From Lachnospiraceae bacterium NK4A179 (GTDB lineage Bacteria; Bacillota; Clostridia; Lachnospirales; Lachnospiraceae): DNA of 64,000 nt. The first letter of the stretch is position 1. Each line of letters opens with the position of its first letter. Location: NCBI GenBank assembly GCA_000421045.1, contig ATWC01000001.1, positions 124,001-188,000 of the forward strand. The letters run 5' to 3'. Positions 34,544 through 42,817 of the stretch are shown here, one piece after another. The notes under the pieces were generated by a model, which was given only the letters and a program-made list of their open reading frames with translations, did no database searches and had not been told where the DNA came from. The position numbers and the translations under genes are program-made.

Positions 34544-36967
34544 TCAGCTTCTGAGTTCTATATCCATGCTCTGAAGACCATTGAGTATCTTCTTCATTGC
34601 AGCGCCCACTTCATCATCAGAAAGCGTCTTATTCATATCTCTGAATGAAAGCGCGTAAGCTATTGACTTATAGCCTTCCTTCACCTGGTCACCTTCATAG
34701 ATATCGAAGAGTGTAACTTTCTCAAGTATCTTTCCGCCGCGCTGCTTTATCATCTTCTCGATATCGCCGGCCTGTATCTCCTTCTTAGCGACCATGGAGA
34801 TATCCCTTGTAACTGCAGGGAACTTTGCGATACCGGTATACTTCTTATCGAAGCTTGTGAAAGGATATATTTCCGGCATATCAAGAACCGCGATATAAGC
34901 CCTGTCTTTTATTCCATATGCCTTTGCAACTGCCGGATGCACTTCACCAAGGTAGCCTACCTGCTTTCCGTCATAAATAACAGCTGCTTTTCTTCCGGGG
35001 TGAAGGAATGAAAGATCTATATCTGCCTTGTATTCCGGAGCCTCCTTCATGCCTACTGCCCTAAAGAATGTCTCAACCGTACCCTTAAGTGTATAGAAAT
35101 CTCCCTCACCATAGAACCCTAATGTGAACTGCATTCTCTCATCCGGAAGTTCCGTAATAGGAAGAGCCTTGGGAATGTAAACATTGCCAAATTCATAAAG
35201 TCTTACATTCTTGTTTCTCCTGCTGAAATTAAGAGCAAGAGCTCCGAGCATGCCGTTAACCGACTGAGTACGCATGATCGAGAAATCCTCACCGAGAGGA
35301 TTTGAAATGGTGATAGCCTTTCTCATGGGAGAATCTGCAGGAAGAAGAAGCTTGTCAAAAACCTTGGGACCTTCAAAGGAATAAAGATATCCCTGTGAGA
35401 ATCCGCAGCTTTCTGCGACATCTCTTCCCTTTGCATCTATGTACATTGAATATGAAAGCCTGCCCTCCATGCCTTCCCCGCTGGGAAGAGTAACAGGTAT
35501 CCTGTCATATCCATAGAATCTTGCAACCTCTTCAGCAATATCAGCCTGACCAAGAAGGTCCTGTCTGAATGAAGGAATGATGAGCATATTCGTCTTCTCA
35601 TCATACTTTATATCGATCTTCTCTAAGTACTTAAGCATCTCTTCTGCGGAAATATCCGTACCAAGAAGCTTATTGTATTTATCCGGCTTGAATTCGATCT
35701 GAACCTCATCCTTTAAGGGAAGACCTTCATCGATCATGCCGCCTACAACCTCGCCGGCTCCGAGCTCCTCGATAAGAGCACATGCTCTGTTGATAGCATC
35801 TTCAGCATTCCTCGGATCAAGTCCTTTTTCAAATTTGCCGGATGCATCGGTACGAAGTCCCAGACGCTTTGCAGACTTTCTGATATTGGGACCGTTGAAG
35901 GCAGCTGCTTCAAACAGCATGGTCTTCACATCATCTGTGATCTTTGAATTCTCTCCGCCCATGATACCTGCAATACCGATCTCTTTCTCAGCATCGCATA
36001 TCATAAGCACATCCTTATCAAGTGTTCTTTCTTCACCATCAAGCGTAACGAACTTGTCACCATCGGAAGCACGTTTAACAATTATCTTCTTTCCTGCGAC
36101 CTTATCAAGATCGAAGGCATGCATGGGCTGACCGAATTCTTCCATCACGTAATTGGTGATATCAACAATATTGTTGATAGGTCTGATGCCCGATGCAGCA
36201 AGTCTGTGACGGAGCCATGCAGGTGAAGGTGCAAGCTTTATGTTCTTTACTACTCTTGCGCAGTATCTGCTGCACAGATCCGTATCTTTTACTTCAACGG
36301 ATACATATGAGTTCACGTCTTCCGAATTGCCTGTCTTCTTGATCTCGGGAGGAACAAACTCTTTTCCGAATGTGGCAGCTGCCTCTCTTGCAATACCAAG
36401 TATCGCATAGCAGTCTACACGGTTTGAAGTGATCTCATATTCAAATACTGTATCATGAAGACCGAGCAGCTCTATCGCATCATCGCCGGGCTTTGCAGAA
36501 TCCTTATCAAAAATATAGATGCCGTATTCAGGTGCCTCGGGATAATAATTCCTGTCTGAACCAAGCTCCTCGATCGAGCACATCATGCCATAAGAATCAA
36601 TACCTCTGAGCTTACCGTTCTTTATAACGATACCGTCTTCGGGAAGCGGGCCGCCATCATGGCCGCCTGCAACCTTTCCTCCGTCAAGCACCACAGGTAC
36701 CAGATCACCAACAGAAACATTGGGTGCACCCGTAACGATCTGAAGATTCTCAGTGCCTACATTTACCTGACAGATTATGAGCTTATCGGCATCGGGATGC
36801 TTCTCGATGGAGAGAATCTCGCCGACTACGATCTTTTCAAGATTTTTATCAAGTCTTTCAAAGCCTTCAACTTTTGTTCCGGAAAGTGTCATCCTGTCGA
36901 AATATTCCTGGTCCGTGCACTCAAGTCCGGGAACATATGCTTTTATCCAGTTTAAAGAAGAATTCAT
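34544..36967 (-). CDS. pheT: Phenylalanine-tRNA ligase beta subunit
   Basis: 807 residues from MNSSLNWIKAY, with GGAGGTAACC in front (a longer start would cover that site). Domains: tRNA-binding EMAP-like (about 40-150), B3/B4 editing domain (about 210-390, including TNYVMEEFGQPMHAFD), B5 and the C-terminal anticodon-binding ferredoxin-like domain (YTGIAKFPAVTRDISMV, about 710-807). The heterotetramer with PheS charges tRNA-Phe and edits Tyr mischarging. 21 bp after pheS. Confidence 0.98.
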   Translation of the reverse strand: MNSSLNWIKAYVPGLECTDQEYFDRMTLSGTKVEGFERLDKNLEKIVVGEILSIEKHPDADKLIICQVNVGTENLQIVTGAPNVSVGDLVPVVLDGGKVAGGHDGGPLPEDGIVIKNGKLRGIDSYGMMCSIEELGSDRNYYPEAPEYGIYIFDKDSAKPGDDAIELLGLHDTVFEYEITSNRVDCYAILGIAREAAATFGKEFVPPEIKKTGNSEDVNSYVSVEVKDTDLCSRYCARVVKNIKLAPSPAWLRHRLAASGIRPINNIVDITNYVMEEFGQPMHAFDLDKVAGKKIIVKRASDGDKFVTLDGEERTLDKDVLMICDAEKEIGIAGIMGGENSKITDDVKTMLFEAAAFNGPNIRKSAKRLGLRTDASGKFEKGLDPRNAEDAINRACALIEELGAGEVVGGMIDEGLPLKDEVQIEFKPDKYNKLLGTDISAEEMLKYLEKIDIKYDEKTNMLIIPSFRQDLLGQADIAEEVARFYGYDRIPVTLPSGEGMEGRLSYSMYIDAKGRDVAESCGFSQGYLYSFEGPKVFDKLLLPADSPMRKAITISNPLGEDFSIMRTQSVNGMLGALALNFSRRNKNVRLYEFGNVYIPKALPITELPDERMQFTLGFYGEGDFYTLKGTVETFFRAVGMKEAPEYKADIDLSFLHPGRKAAVIYDGKQVGYLGEVHPAVAKAYGIKDRAYIAVLDMPEIYPFTSFDKKYTGIAKFPAVTRDISMVAKKEIQAGDIEKMIKQRGGKILEKVTLFDIYEGDQVKEGYKSIAYALSFRDMNKTLSDDEVGAAMKKILNGLQSMDIELRS

Positions 36968-36988
36968 GGTTACCTCCAAATATTAATA

Positions 36989-38008
36989 TCAGAACTGAGA
37001 TAAGAATCTCTCATCGTTTTCATACATAAGACGCATATCATCGATCTCATACTTGAGAAGCGCGATACGCTCAAGGCCCACACCGAATGCAAAGCCCACA
37101 TATTCTTCAGGATCGATGCCTCTCATCTCAAGAACGTGAGGATGTACCATGCCGCAGCCAAGTATCTCGATCCATCCGGATCCTTTACAGAAGCGGCATC
37201 CCTTTCCGCCGCACTTAAAGCAGCTCACATCCATCTCGGCAGACGGCTCTGTGAACGGGAAGTGATGAGGTCTGAACTTGCACTTTGTATCCTCTCCGAA
37301 AAGCTGACGTGCAAAGGAATCAAGAGTTCCCTTAAGATCAGCAAAAGTTACATTCTTATCTATCACAAGTCCTTCAACCTGATGGAAGCAGGGGGAATGT
37401 GTGGCATCCACTTCATCTGAACGGAAAACTCTTCCGGGGGAGATCATCCTTATGGGAAGTCTGCCCTTTTCCATCTCATGAACCTGAACCGATGAAGTCT
37501 GGGTACGAAGAAGAATGTCGCTGTTGATATAAAATGTATCCTGCTCATCCTTTGCGGGATGATCGGCAGGTATATTAAGAGCCTCAAAGTTGTAATAGTC
37601 CTTCTCTACTTCCGGACCGCTTACCACTTCGTATCCGAGACCTGTAAATATTCTCTCTACCTCTTCGAGAGCAATGGTATTCGGATGTCTGTGCCCCATT
37701 CTGGGAGCCTTTCCCGGAAGTGTCACATCTATTACTTCTCTTTTAAGCTTTTCTTCAAGTGCAGCATTTTCAAACTTCTGTCTGCATTCCTCAAGCATTG
37801 TCTCAATCTGTTCGCGTGCTTCATTAACCATCTGACCGACCTTAGGTCTGTCTTCAGCTGCCACGTCTTTCATAGACTTGAGAACCGCGGTGAGTTCACC
37901 CTTCTTTCCAAGGTAAGCCACCTTTATATCATTAAGCTTATCGACAGTATCGCTTTCCTTGATACGTCTGAACGCTTCTTCTTTGATCTTTTCAAGCTGT
38001 TCCTTCAT
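36989..38008 (-). CDS. pheS: Phenylalanine-tRNA ligase alpha subunit
   Basis: 339 residues from MKEQLEKIKEE, preceded by AAAGGAAAG; the longest frame would extend 49 codons into yihY and through the promoter. N-terminal coiled coil (1-85), then class II motifs: HPNTIALEEVERIF, motif 2 RMISPGRVFRSDEVDATHSP, motif 3 FAFGVGLERIALLKYEI. FRPHHFPFTEPS matches the Phe-binding region. It heads the pheS-pheT unit. No T-box leader is visible; the promoter is only about 40 bp upstream. Confidence 0.98.
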   Translation of the reverse strand: MKEQLEKIKEEAFRRIKESDTVDKLNDIKVAYLGKKGELTAVLKSMKDVAAEDRPKVGQMVNEAREQIETMLEECRQKFENAALEEKLKREVIDVTLPGKAPRMGHRHPNTIALEEVERIFTGLGYEVVSGPEVEKDYYNFEALNIPADHPAKDEQDTFYINSDILLRTQTSSVQVHEMEKGRLPIRMISPGRVFRSDEVDATHSPCFHQVEGLVIDKNVTFADLKGTLDSFARQLFGEDTKCKFRPHHFPFTEPSAEMDVSCFKCGGKGCRFCKGSGWIEILGCGMVHPHVLEMRGIDPEEYVGFAFGVGLERIALLKYEIDDMRLMYENDERFLSQF

Positions 38009-38051
38009 GACACTTTCCTTTCCTGCTTTATTGATAATTTCACGAACAGTT

Positions 38052-38081
38052 ATTGTATCATCTATTTCTTTTGTCTTGCAA
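38052..38081 (-). promoter_or_regulatory. Promoter of pheS-pheT inside the end of yihY
   Basis: Minus-strand TTGCAA (38076-38081), 18 bp, TACAAT (38052-38057) with an extended TGA. Confidence 0.58.
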
Positions 38082-38892
38082 GACTTACAAGACTTTTTGT
38101 ATATACATTTATTGCCGCCCCGATAAAAAGCACATACATGCTCAGGTAAAGCCACACGAGTGCCATCACCACGGTTGTAAGCGAACCGTAGAACGCAAAG
38201 CCGTCAAAACGTTCGATATACAGCGAATATCCCCATGAAAGCAAAGACCAGCACACTGCCGAAAAAAGTGCTCCGACAAACTGTTCCCTGTATTTTAATT
38301 TCACTCCGGGCAGAAATGTATACACACTCTGGAATACAAACACAAGAAAAGCCCACACAAAGATAAAGCGGAAATTCAAAAAGAAATTCACGGCAATGTT
38401 TAGATCAGGCACCAGTTTAAGCAGCATGTCCTGCACGGAACCGCCCATGACAAGTATCGTGAATGAAAATATCAGAAGTAAGATAAAGATAAAAGTATAT
38501 ATGCTGCCCCTGAGTCTGATAGTAACAAAGTTTCTTTTCTCCGTGAATCCGTGAACCGCATCAAGGCCGTAGATCAATGACTGCACGCCCTTTCCTGCAA
38601 GCCAGAGCGTGATCAGGGCCGATACCGAAATAGCTGCTACAGACCTGTCTGAGAATTCCCCCGCCATTTCAGCGATAAAAGCAACTATATCATGGGGAAG
38701 CAATGAATCCCCTACAGTAAAGATCATCTCAGGAGATATTGACGTGTACTGGAGTATGCTGCCGGTCAGTATGACAATGGGAATGATCGAAAGGAACATA
38801 AAAAAAGCCGCGGCAGCAGCAAATGACGTGGTATTATTATCCTTCAGCGTTCTTGAAAAATCTCTGATTATGATGTAGAGCTGTTTGATCAT
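38062..38892 (-). CDS. YihY/BrkB family membrane protein
   Basis: About 276 residues with six membrane segments. The family signature is visible: SFAAAAAFFMFLSIIPIVILTGSI near the N-terminus and AAVCWSLLSWGYSLYIERF and YGSLTTVVMALVWLYLSMYVLFIGAAINVY near the end. The function is unproven; older names (RNase BN) are wrong. ATG 38892 is chosen over a TTG in the ncRNA tail at 38907. It begins about 12 bp downstream of the 6S-like RNA terminator stem, so read-through from that RNA promoter may contribute to its expression. Confidence 0.9.
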   Translation of the reverse strand: MIKQLYIIIRDFSRTLKDNNTTSFAAAAAFFMFLSIIPIVILTGSILQYTSISPEMIFTVGDSLLPHDIVAFIAEMAGEFSDRSVAAISVSALITLWLAGKGVQSLIYGLDAVHGFTEKRNFVTIRLRGSIYTFIFILLLIFSFTILVMGGSVQDMLLKLVPDLNIAVNFFLNFRFIFVWAFLVFVFQSVYTFLPGVKLKYREQFVGALFSAVCWSLLSWGYSLYIERFDGFAFYGSLTTVVMALVWLYLSMYVLFIGAAINVYTKSLVSLARQKK

Positions 38893-38903
38893 ATCCCGTG
38901 TAA

Positions 38904-39084
38904 CCAAAAACCGGATGTCCGAACCCCTCTCTTTGACTCCTAGCTATGCTAGGTGGGCAACCGCAGCCTTGACATCTGCCTTCCCAAAAATACTTGCTTG
39001 GGCATGACATCCGACCGGCAATATAGGAATCCCGTTTAAAGTGCTGTAGGCTCAAAAACAAGGGGCCTTAAATTGACATCCGGT
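38904..39084 (-). ncRNA. ssrS: Probable 6S RNA
   Basis: A gene-free 180-nt transcript unit. Its ends pair perfectly (CCGGATGTC 39083-39075 with GACATCCGG 38919-38911), then CCCCT pairs with AGGGG, an internal unpaired region follows, and the apical part closes with CCCAA/TTGGG. A small hairpin CCTAGC-ATA-GCTAGG (38939-38953) lies on the 3' side of the bubble, as in many 6S RNAs. The 5' bubble contains GTTTTTGAGCCTAC (39046-39059), like the product-RNA template GTTTTGACCGAAC of B. subtilis 6S-1. A near-perfect promoter ends 7 bp upstream and T5 follows the closing stem. Identification rests on structure and memory, not a covariance search. Confidence 0.75.
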
Positions 39085-39090
39085 AAGTAT

Positions 39091-39119
39091 ATTATATTAA
39101 AAATACTGCATTTTTTCAA
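39091..39119 (-). promoter_or_regulatory. Strong sigma-A promoter of the 6S-like RNA
   Basis: Minus-strand TTGAAA (39114-39119), 17 bp, perfect TATAAT (39091-39096); expected +1 at about 39084. Confidence 0.82.
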
Positions 39120-39122
39120 TCA

Positions 39123-39731
39123 TCACTCATGATGCATTTTGTTTATCGTATCAGTAAGTTCGCCCAATGTAGCCGATATACTCTTGCTCGTAGCGCTCAT
39201 ACTGACAGCCAATCCCTGCACCTCTTCGGCAACTACGGAGAAGCCTCTTCCGTGCTCTCCGGCTCTGGCCGCCTCGATCGAAGCATTCAGTGCAAGTATC
39301 TTCTGCTTGTTACAAAATGTGCCTATCTGACCGGTATCCTTATTGGCCTGAACGATAAGCTTTGCAGCTTTGTCTATGCCTTCCTTCAGATCCTCAAATG
39401 CGATCTTATTCTTAAATTCTTCATAGGATGTGTGCACAAACAGATCCAGTACATCCCTTAACAATCCGGATCCCGCTTTCATGATCTCTTCAGAAGGTTC
39501 GGGACCGTCCGCAGCCCCTCCTACAACTCTTCCGATCACCTGTCCGTCTTCAAGCACAAGTTGGAACTCAAAATCTCTCAGTTTCTTTGCGGTTTCTCTG
39601 TCCATACCGCATACCACGAGCATGTCACCTTCAGCTGATATGACCGCTGCCGCAAAACCGGTTGCACCGGCCCAGTTACTTACATAACCTTCAAGCTTAT
39701 GCAGATCGCAGAAATCCTTTATCCTAACCAT
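39123..39731 (-). CDS. Small soluble chemoreceptor-like protein (PocR-like sensor plus short MCP segment)
   Basis: 202 residues without membrane segments. The N-terminus (KLEGYVSNWAGATGFAAAVISAEGDML) resembles PocR/diguanylate-type ligand-binding domains; residues about 140-200 contain KILALNASIEAARAGEHGRGFSVVAEEV, the conserved stretch of the MCP signalling domain. A normal MCP signalling domain is about 250 residues, so this one is severely shortened and lacks the full coiled-coil hairpin. AAAGGGGCG supports the start. It may be a cytoplasmic sensor or a decoy; methylation sites were not identified. Confidence 0.75.
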   Translation of the reverse strand: MVRIKDFCDLHKLEGYVSNWAGATGFAAAVISAEGDMLVVCGMDRETAKKLRDFEFQLVLEDGQVIGRVVGGAADGPEPSEEIMKAGSGLLRDVLDLFVHTSYEEFKNKIAFEDLKEGIDKAAKLIVQANKDTGQIGTFCNKQKILALNASIEAARAGEHGRGFSVVAEEVQGLAVSMSATSKSISATLGELTDTINKMHHE

Positions 39732-39821
39732 TGTAACCCGCCCCTTTGCTATATATTCTACCGCACTGAAAGCATGTCTCTATGTGTATAATTATACCGC
39801 AAAAAACATCAACTGTATAGC

Positions 39822-39850
39822 AAAAAAGGACAGCACATAAAGTGCTGTCC
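39822..39850 (-). terminator. Terminator of the SHOCT-repeat gene
   Basis: GGACAGCAC (39828-39836) / GTGCTGTCC (39842-39850), 5-nt loop, T6 after it on the minus strand. Confidence 0.93.
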
Positions 39851-39863
39851 CTTTTGATCTTTA

Positions 39864-41573
39864 TCAGATTCCAAGAAGCTTTTCCTTGTAGTTATCGTAT
39901 TCTTCCTGTGATATGATATTGGCTTCACTGATGCTCTTAAGCAGATCTGCCTTTGCCTTGAATTCGTCCATGCTGCTGTAAGGAGCAAATATATCGCGGA
40001 TGACTTCCTGCTTCTTTGTCTCGAACTCCTCGTCTGTTGAAAGCTTGCAATCTCTTGCAACCATAAGGAGTTTCATACGCTGTACAACATCCGGCATCTC
40101 GATGATAGCCTTTAATATCTCGAGCTTCTTGCCATGGTAATCCATCTCTGAAAGCCATGTCTTATCCTTAAGCATTACAACGCGCTCGATCTTTGCCTTG
40201 AGTGAAGGCTCGTCGCCTGCAGGAAGAGCCATTACCTGACCGATGAAGCTATCCTGCTTTGTCTTATACTCTTCAGGAGAAGCAGCTCCGGCTGCAACCA
40301 TTGCCGGCCATCTTGAGAGCTTCATCTCGAGGAGATCAAGATCATCGCCGATGCTGGGATCGAGAAGGCTCTTGAGTTCTCTCATATCTGATTCATATTC
40401 TTCTCTTGATACGAGTTCTGCATCAATGAGGATAGGCAGCTTCTGAAGTTTTAATGTGAAGTCCTCGTTGCTGTCGTTAGGATCATATGTAACGCTGTCA
40501 AGGAGCGTAGCTTTTCCGGCATCAAATTCTGCCTCAGATACTATACCGCTTATCTGGATGATAGGAAGCTTAGCGGTATTGCTTCTGAATGTAGGAAGAT
40601 CTCTGATCGTAGGATCGAAAGCTTCGCTTACAAGTGTATTCTTGCTGCTCTCATATTCAGCATCGCTTAAGATACCTGACTCATGTGTAACGATAACACG
40701 GCTGATCTTGTCGTAGTATTCTGTCATGCCGCGCTCTTCGCAGATGAGCTTTAATGTCTTGTCCTTATACTCAGTTTCAGAGATCATGCCTGACTCATGA
40801 AGGATCTCAAGCTTCTGTCTCTTAGCTGCATAATCTTCCTTCTTCTGAGGTGAAGGGATCGTGCCCTTTGCTGCTGCAGAATTTACAGCTGCTGCAACTG
40901 CGGTACGTGAAGGTGTGTAAGAAGGTACTGCAGGCTGTGCAGGTGCTGCTGCAGGTGCGGGAGCCTGTGCCTGTGCTGCAGGAGCGGGAGCAGGTGCCTG
41001 TGCCTGAGCTGCAGGAGCAGGTGCAGGCGCTGCTGCGGGAGCAGGTGCTGCCTGCGCCTGTGCTGCCTGTGCCTGTGCACGAGCTGCTGTCGGACGAGGT
41101 GCAGGTGCAGGCTTTGCCTGAGCTGCAGGCTTGGGAGCAGGTGCGGGTGCAGGTGCAGGCGCTGCTGCAGGCTTTGCGGGTGCTGCTGCTCCGGGTGCAT
41201 CTCCTGAAAGACCACCGGCTGCCTTTGATATCTCTGTGAGGCGCTCGATAGCTTTGTTCATATCTTTAAGTCCGGGAAGGATCGTCTGTGTCTTCTTTGC
41301 ACCGTAAAGGGTCTGAAGCTTTGTAACGATGATAAGAGCATCTGAGCCCTGGAACTCACCCTTCTTGACGTCCCTGATATCCTTTGCGGGATAATCATAC
41401 TGGGAGACATATTCATTCTTTCCATCTTCATTACAGATATAACCCTTACCGGTAACCTTTACTCCATCCGGCTTGGTGTCATCGATCTGCAGGAAAAGCT
41501 TTTCCTGGCTCTTCGCTGAAAGAAAACTCTTGAGGGAACTTCCCCAGTTGCACTGAAATACTTCTACTGCCAT
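39864..41573 (-). CDS. Protein with eight SHOCT-like repeats behind an Ala/Pro/Gln linker
   Basis: 569 residues, no signal or membrane segment. Residues 1-120 form a compact N-terminal domain (VFQCNWGSSLKSF, VTGKGYICNEDGKNEY) of PH/GRAM-like appearance. Residues 126-217 are a pure Ala/Pro/Gln linker. Residues 250-569 hold eight units of about 43 residues, each with hydrophobic helix, turn such as SGMIS, and EEY-type motif; the conserved Tyr/Phe are at 269, 307, 350, 393, 436, 479, 517 and 559. The unit resembles SHOCT domains (short C-terminal, often oligomerising), normally present once. Own promoter, AGGAGGAT site and terminator. Function unknown; probably a cytoplasmic scaffold. Confidence 0.8.
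   Translation of the reverse strand: MAVEVFQCNWGSSLKSFLSAKSQEKLFLQIDDTKPDGVKVTGKGYICNEDGKNEYVSQYDYPAKDIRDVKKGEFQGSDALIIVTKLQTLYGAKKTQTILPGLKDMNKAIERLTEISKAAGGLSGDAPGAAAPAKPAAAPAPAPAPAPKPAAQAKPAPAPRPTAARAQAQAAQAQAAPAPAAAPAPAPAAQAQAPAPAPAAQAQAPAPAAAPAQPAVPSYTPSRTAVAAAVNSAAAKGTIPSPQKKEDYAAKRQKLEILHESGMISETEYKDKTLKLICEERGMTEYYDKISRVIVTHESGILSDAEYESSKNTLVSEAFDPTIRDLPTFRSNTAKLPIIQISGIVSEAEFDAGKATLLDSVTYDPNDSNEDFTLKLQKLPILIDAELVSREEYESDMRELKSLLDPSIGDDLDLLEMKLSRWPAMVAAGAASPEEYKTKQDSFIGQVMALPAGDEPSLKAKIERVVMLKDKTWLSEMDYHGKKLEILKAIIEMPDVVQRMKLLMVARDCKLSTDEEFETKKQEVIRDIFAPYSSMDEFKAKADLLKSISEANIISQEEYDNYKEKLLGI
40923..41198. repeat. GC-rich Ala/Pro/Gln-coding low-complexity tract
   Basis: GCTGCAGGAGCAGGTG-type degenerate repeats encode the linker at residues 126-217 and create long spurious frames on both strands. 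Prone to slippage. Confidence 0.8.
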
Positions 41574-41662
41574 TGCGATAATCCTCCTGTGATCATTTAT
41601 GAACCGCTAAAAGAATATTCCCCCCAGACATATTCCTAAATCGATTTAACTTTACAGTTTTT

Positions 41663-41691
41663 ACTATAACAGCAGGATATTAATATTACAA
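41663..41691 (-). promoter_or_regulatory. Promoter of the SHOCT-repeat gene
   Basis: Minus-strand TTGTAA (41686-41691), 17 bp, TATAGT (41663-41668) with an extended TGT; leader about 85 nt. Confidence 0.72.
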
Positions 41692-41779
41692 ATCCCGAAA
41701 GCCGCATAAAATAAGGATTCCGCGATTTGCTGTCATATTTTTTTAATATTTATGTGATTTTAGGGTTGAATTTTTGAGT

Positions 41780-42817
41780 TTAGATCAATATATTGCTATC
41801 CAGAAAGGTTCTGAACTCGGAAAACTTACGTCCGGATCGGGGTCTTGAAACCTCTGCAATACCTAATTTTGTTATATCTTCAGCCACTGCACGGGTCCCC
41901 AGACGGTCAAGCTCCTCCTGCAGAAACGCAAGCAATATTGTTTCACTTTCAGCATCTTTCATGTTCACAAAATCAATAAGTATGATGCCGGAAATCCCAC
42001 GACACAAAATCTGGTATGCCGTCTCGGTTGCTGCCTCCTTGTTAAGCTTAAGGAGCGATGCTTCGGGATCACCTTTATCATTCACAAAAGATGCACTGTT
42101 CACGTCAACTACGTTCATGGCTTCAGTTTCATCAAATACAAGTTCCCCTCCGCACGGAAGGTTCACTTTTCTGGAAAGCACTCTTTTCACTGCATTTCTT
42201 AAATCAAAAAGAGTCTTTAACGATATGCGCTCATCATCATAAAGCAATATCCTGTCATTCTTACCGCCGGTAAGCTTCACTGCTTCCTCATAGAGAGTCT
42301 GATCCTCGGTATACCATCTGGCATCAGTCTCTTCAAGCACATTGCGGATACTCTTTTCAAGAGCCTTCCTCCCGCTTCTTAACATACATGGTGCATTTTT
42401 GTGTATATAGCTGTCCTTTTCGATCTCGGGAGCCGGGATGACTCTCGCTTTCTTCCCTGCCTTGGGAAGTGCCCTTACTTTTACTGCAAGCACATCCCCG
42501 GGCCGCAGCTTTCCGTCATATTCCCTGTCTGCCAGGATGATATTCTTCCTGTTTTTTATATCCAGAAAGACCTTATCCTTATATCCCGCATCAAGGTAGG
42601 CTGCGCCTATATCAGGCAGAGTATTTGATACTCTGGCAAGGCATATATCGCCCACGGCAGGGCCTGCCTCATCTTCTATATCAAAGCACATCAGTCTTTT
42701 ATTGCGCAGATAAAAAAACGCAAGCCTCCCGTCCGTCCTGAATGCCAGTACTCTGAGAGACTCCGTCTTCATTTCTTCCTTAAGCTGTTTTTCTTTTTCT
42801 ATAAGAGCCGGTATCAT
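41780..42817 (-). CDS. Compact ribonuclease E/G family protein
   Basis: 345 residues. S1 domain (about 55-115, DICLARVSNTLPDIGAAYLDAG) and the catalytic RNase H-like/DNase I-like core with MNVVDVNSASF (Asp238) and IILIDFVNMKD (Asp282), equivalent to the two metal-binding Asp of RNase E. The usual Zn-link CxxCxGxG and the small domain after it are missing: the protein stops shortly after LGIAEVSRPR, about 100 residues short of standard RNase G. Start overlaps the DUF2344 stop (ATGA). The ribosomal rplU-rpmA cluster that often follows this trio in clostridia is not here. Confidence 0.88.
   Translation of the reverse strand: MIPALIEKEKQLKEEMKTESLRVLAFRTDGRLAFFYLRNKRLMCFDIEDEAGPAVGDICLARVSNTLPDIGAAYLDAGYKDKVFLDIKNRKNIILADREYDGKLRPGDVLAVKVRALPKAGKKARVIPAPEIEKDSYIHKNAPCMLRSGRKALEKSIRNVLEETDARWYTEDQTLYEEAVKLTGGKNDRILLYDDERISLKTLFDLRNAVKRVLSRKVNLPCGGELVFDETEAMNVVDVNSASFVNDKGDPEASLLKLNKEAATETAYQILCRGISGIILIDFVNMKDAESETILLAFLQEELDRLGTRAVAEDITKLGIAEVSRPRSGRKFSEFRTFLDSNILI

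Noticed and set aside
36968-38060. T-box or leader attenuator for pheS-pheT
   Set aside because: Only about 40 bp separate the promoter from the start codon and no T-box consensus (TGGNACCGCG-like) is present.
38009-38155. 49-codon N-terminal extension of pheS
   Set aside because: The extension overlaps yihY and the promoter; AAAGGAAAG in front of 38008 fixes the start.
40850-41239. Plus-strand frame rich in Leu/Gln/Val and a minus-strand His/Gln/Leu frame at 40883-41215
   Set aside because: Both are shadows of the Ala/Pro/Gln-coding repeat in the SHOCT-repeat gene.
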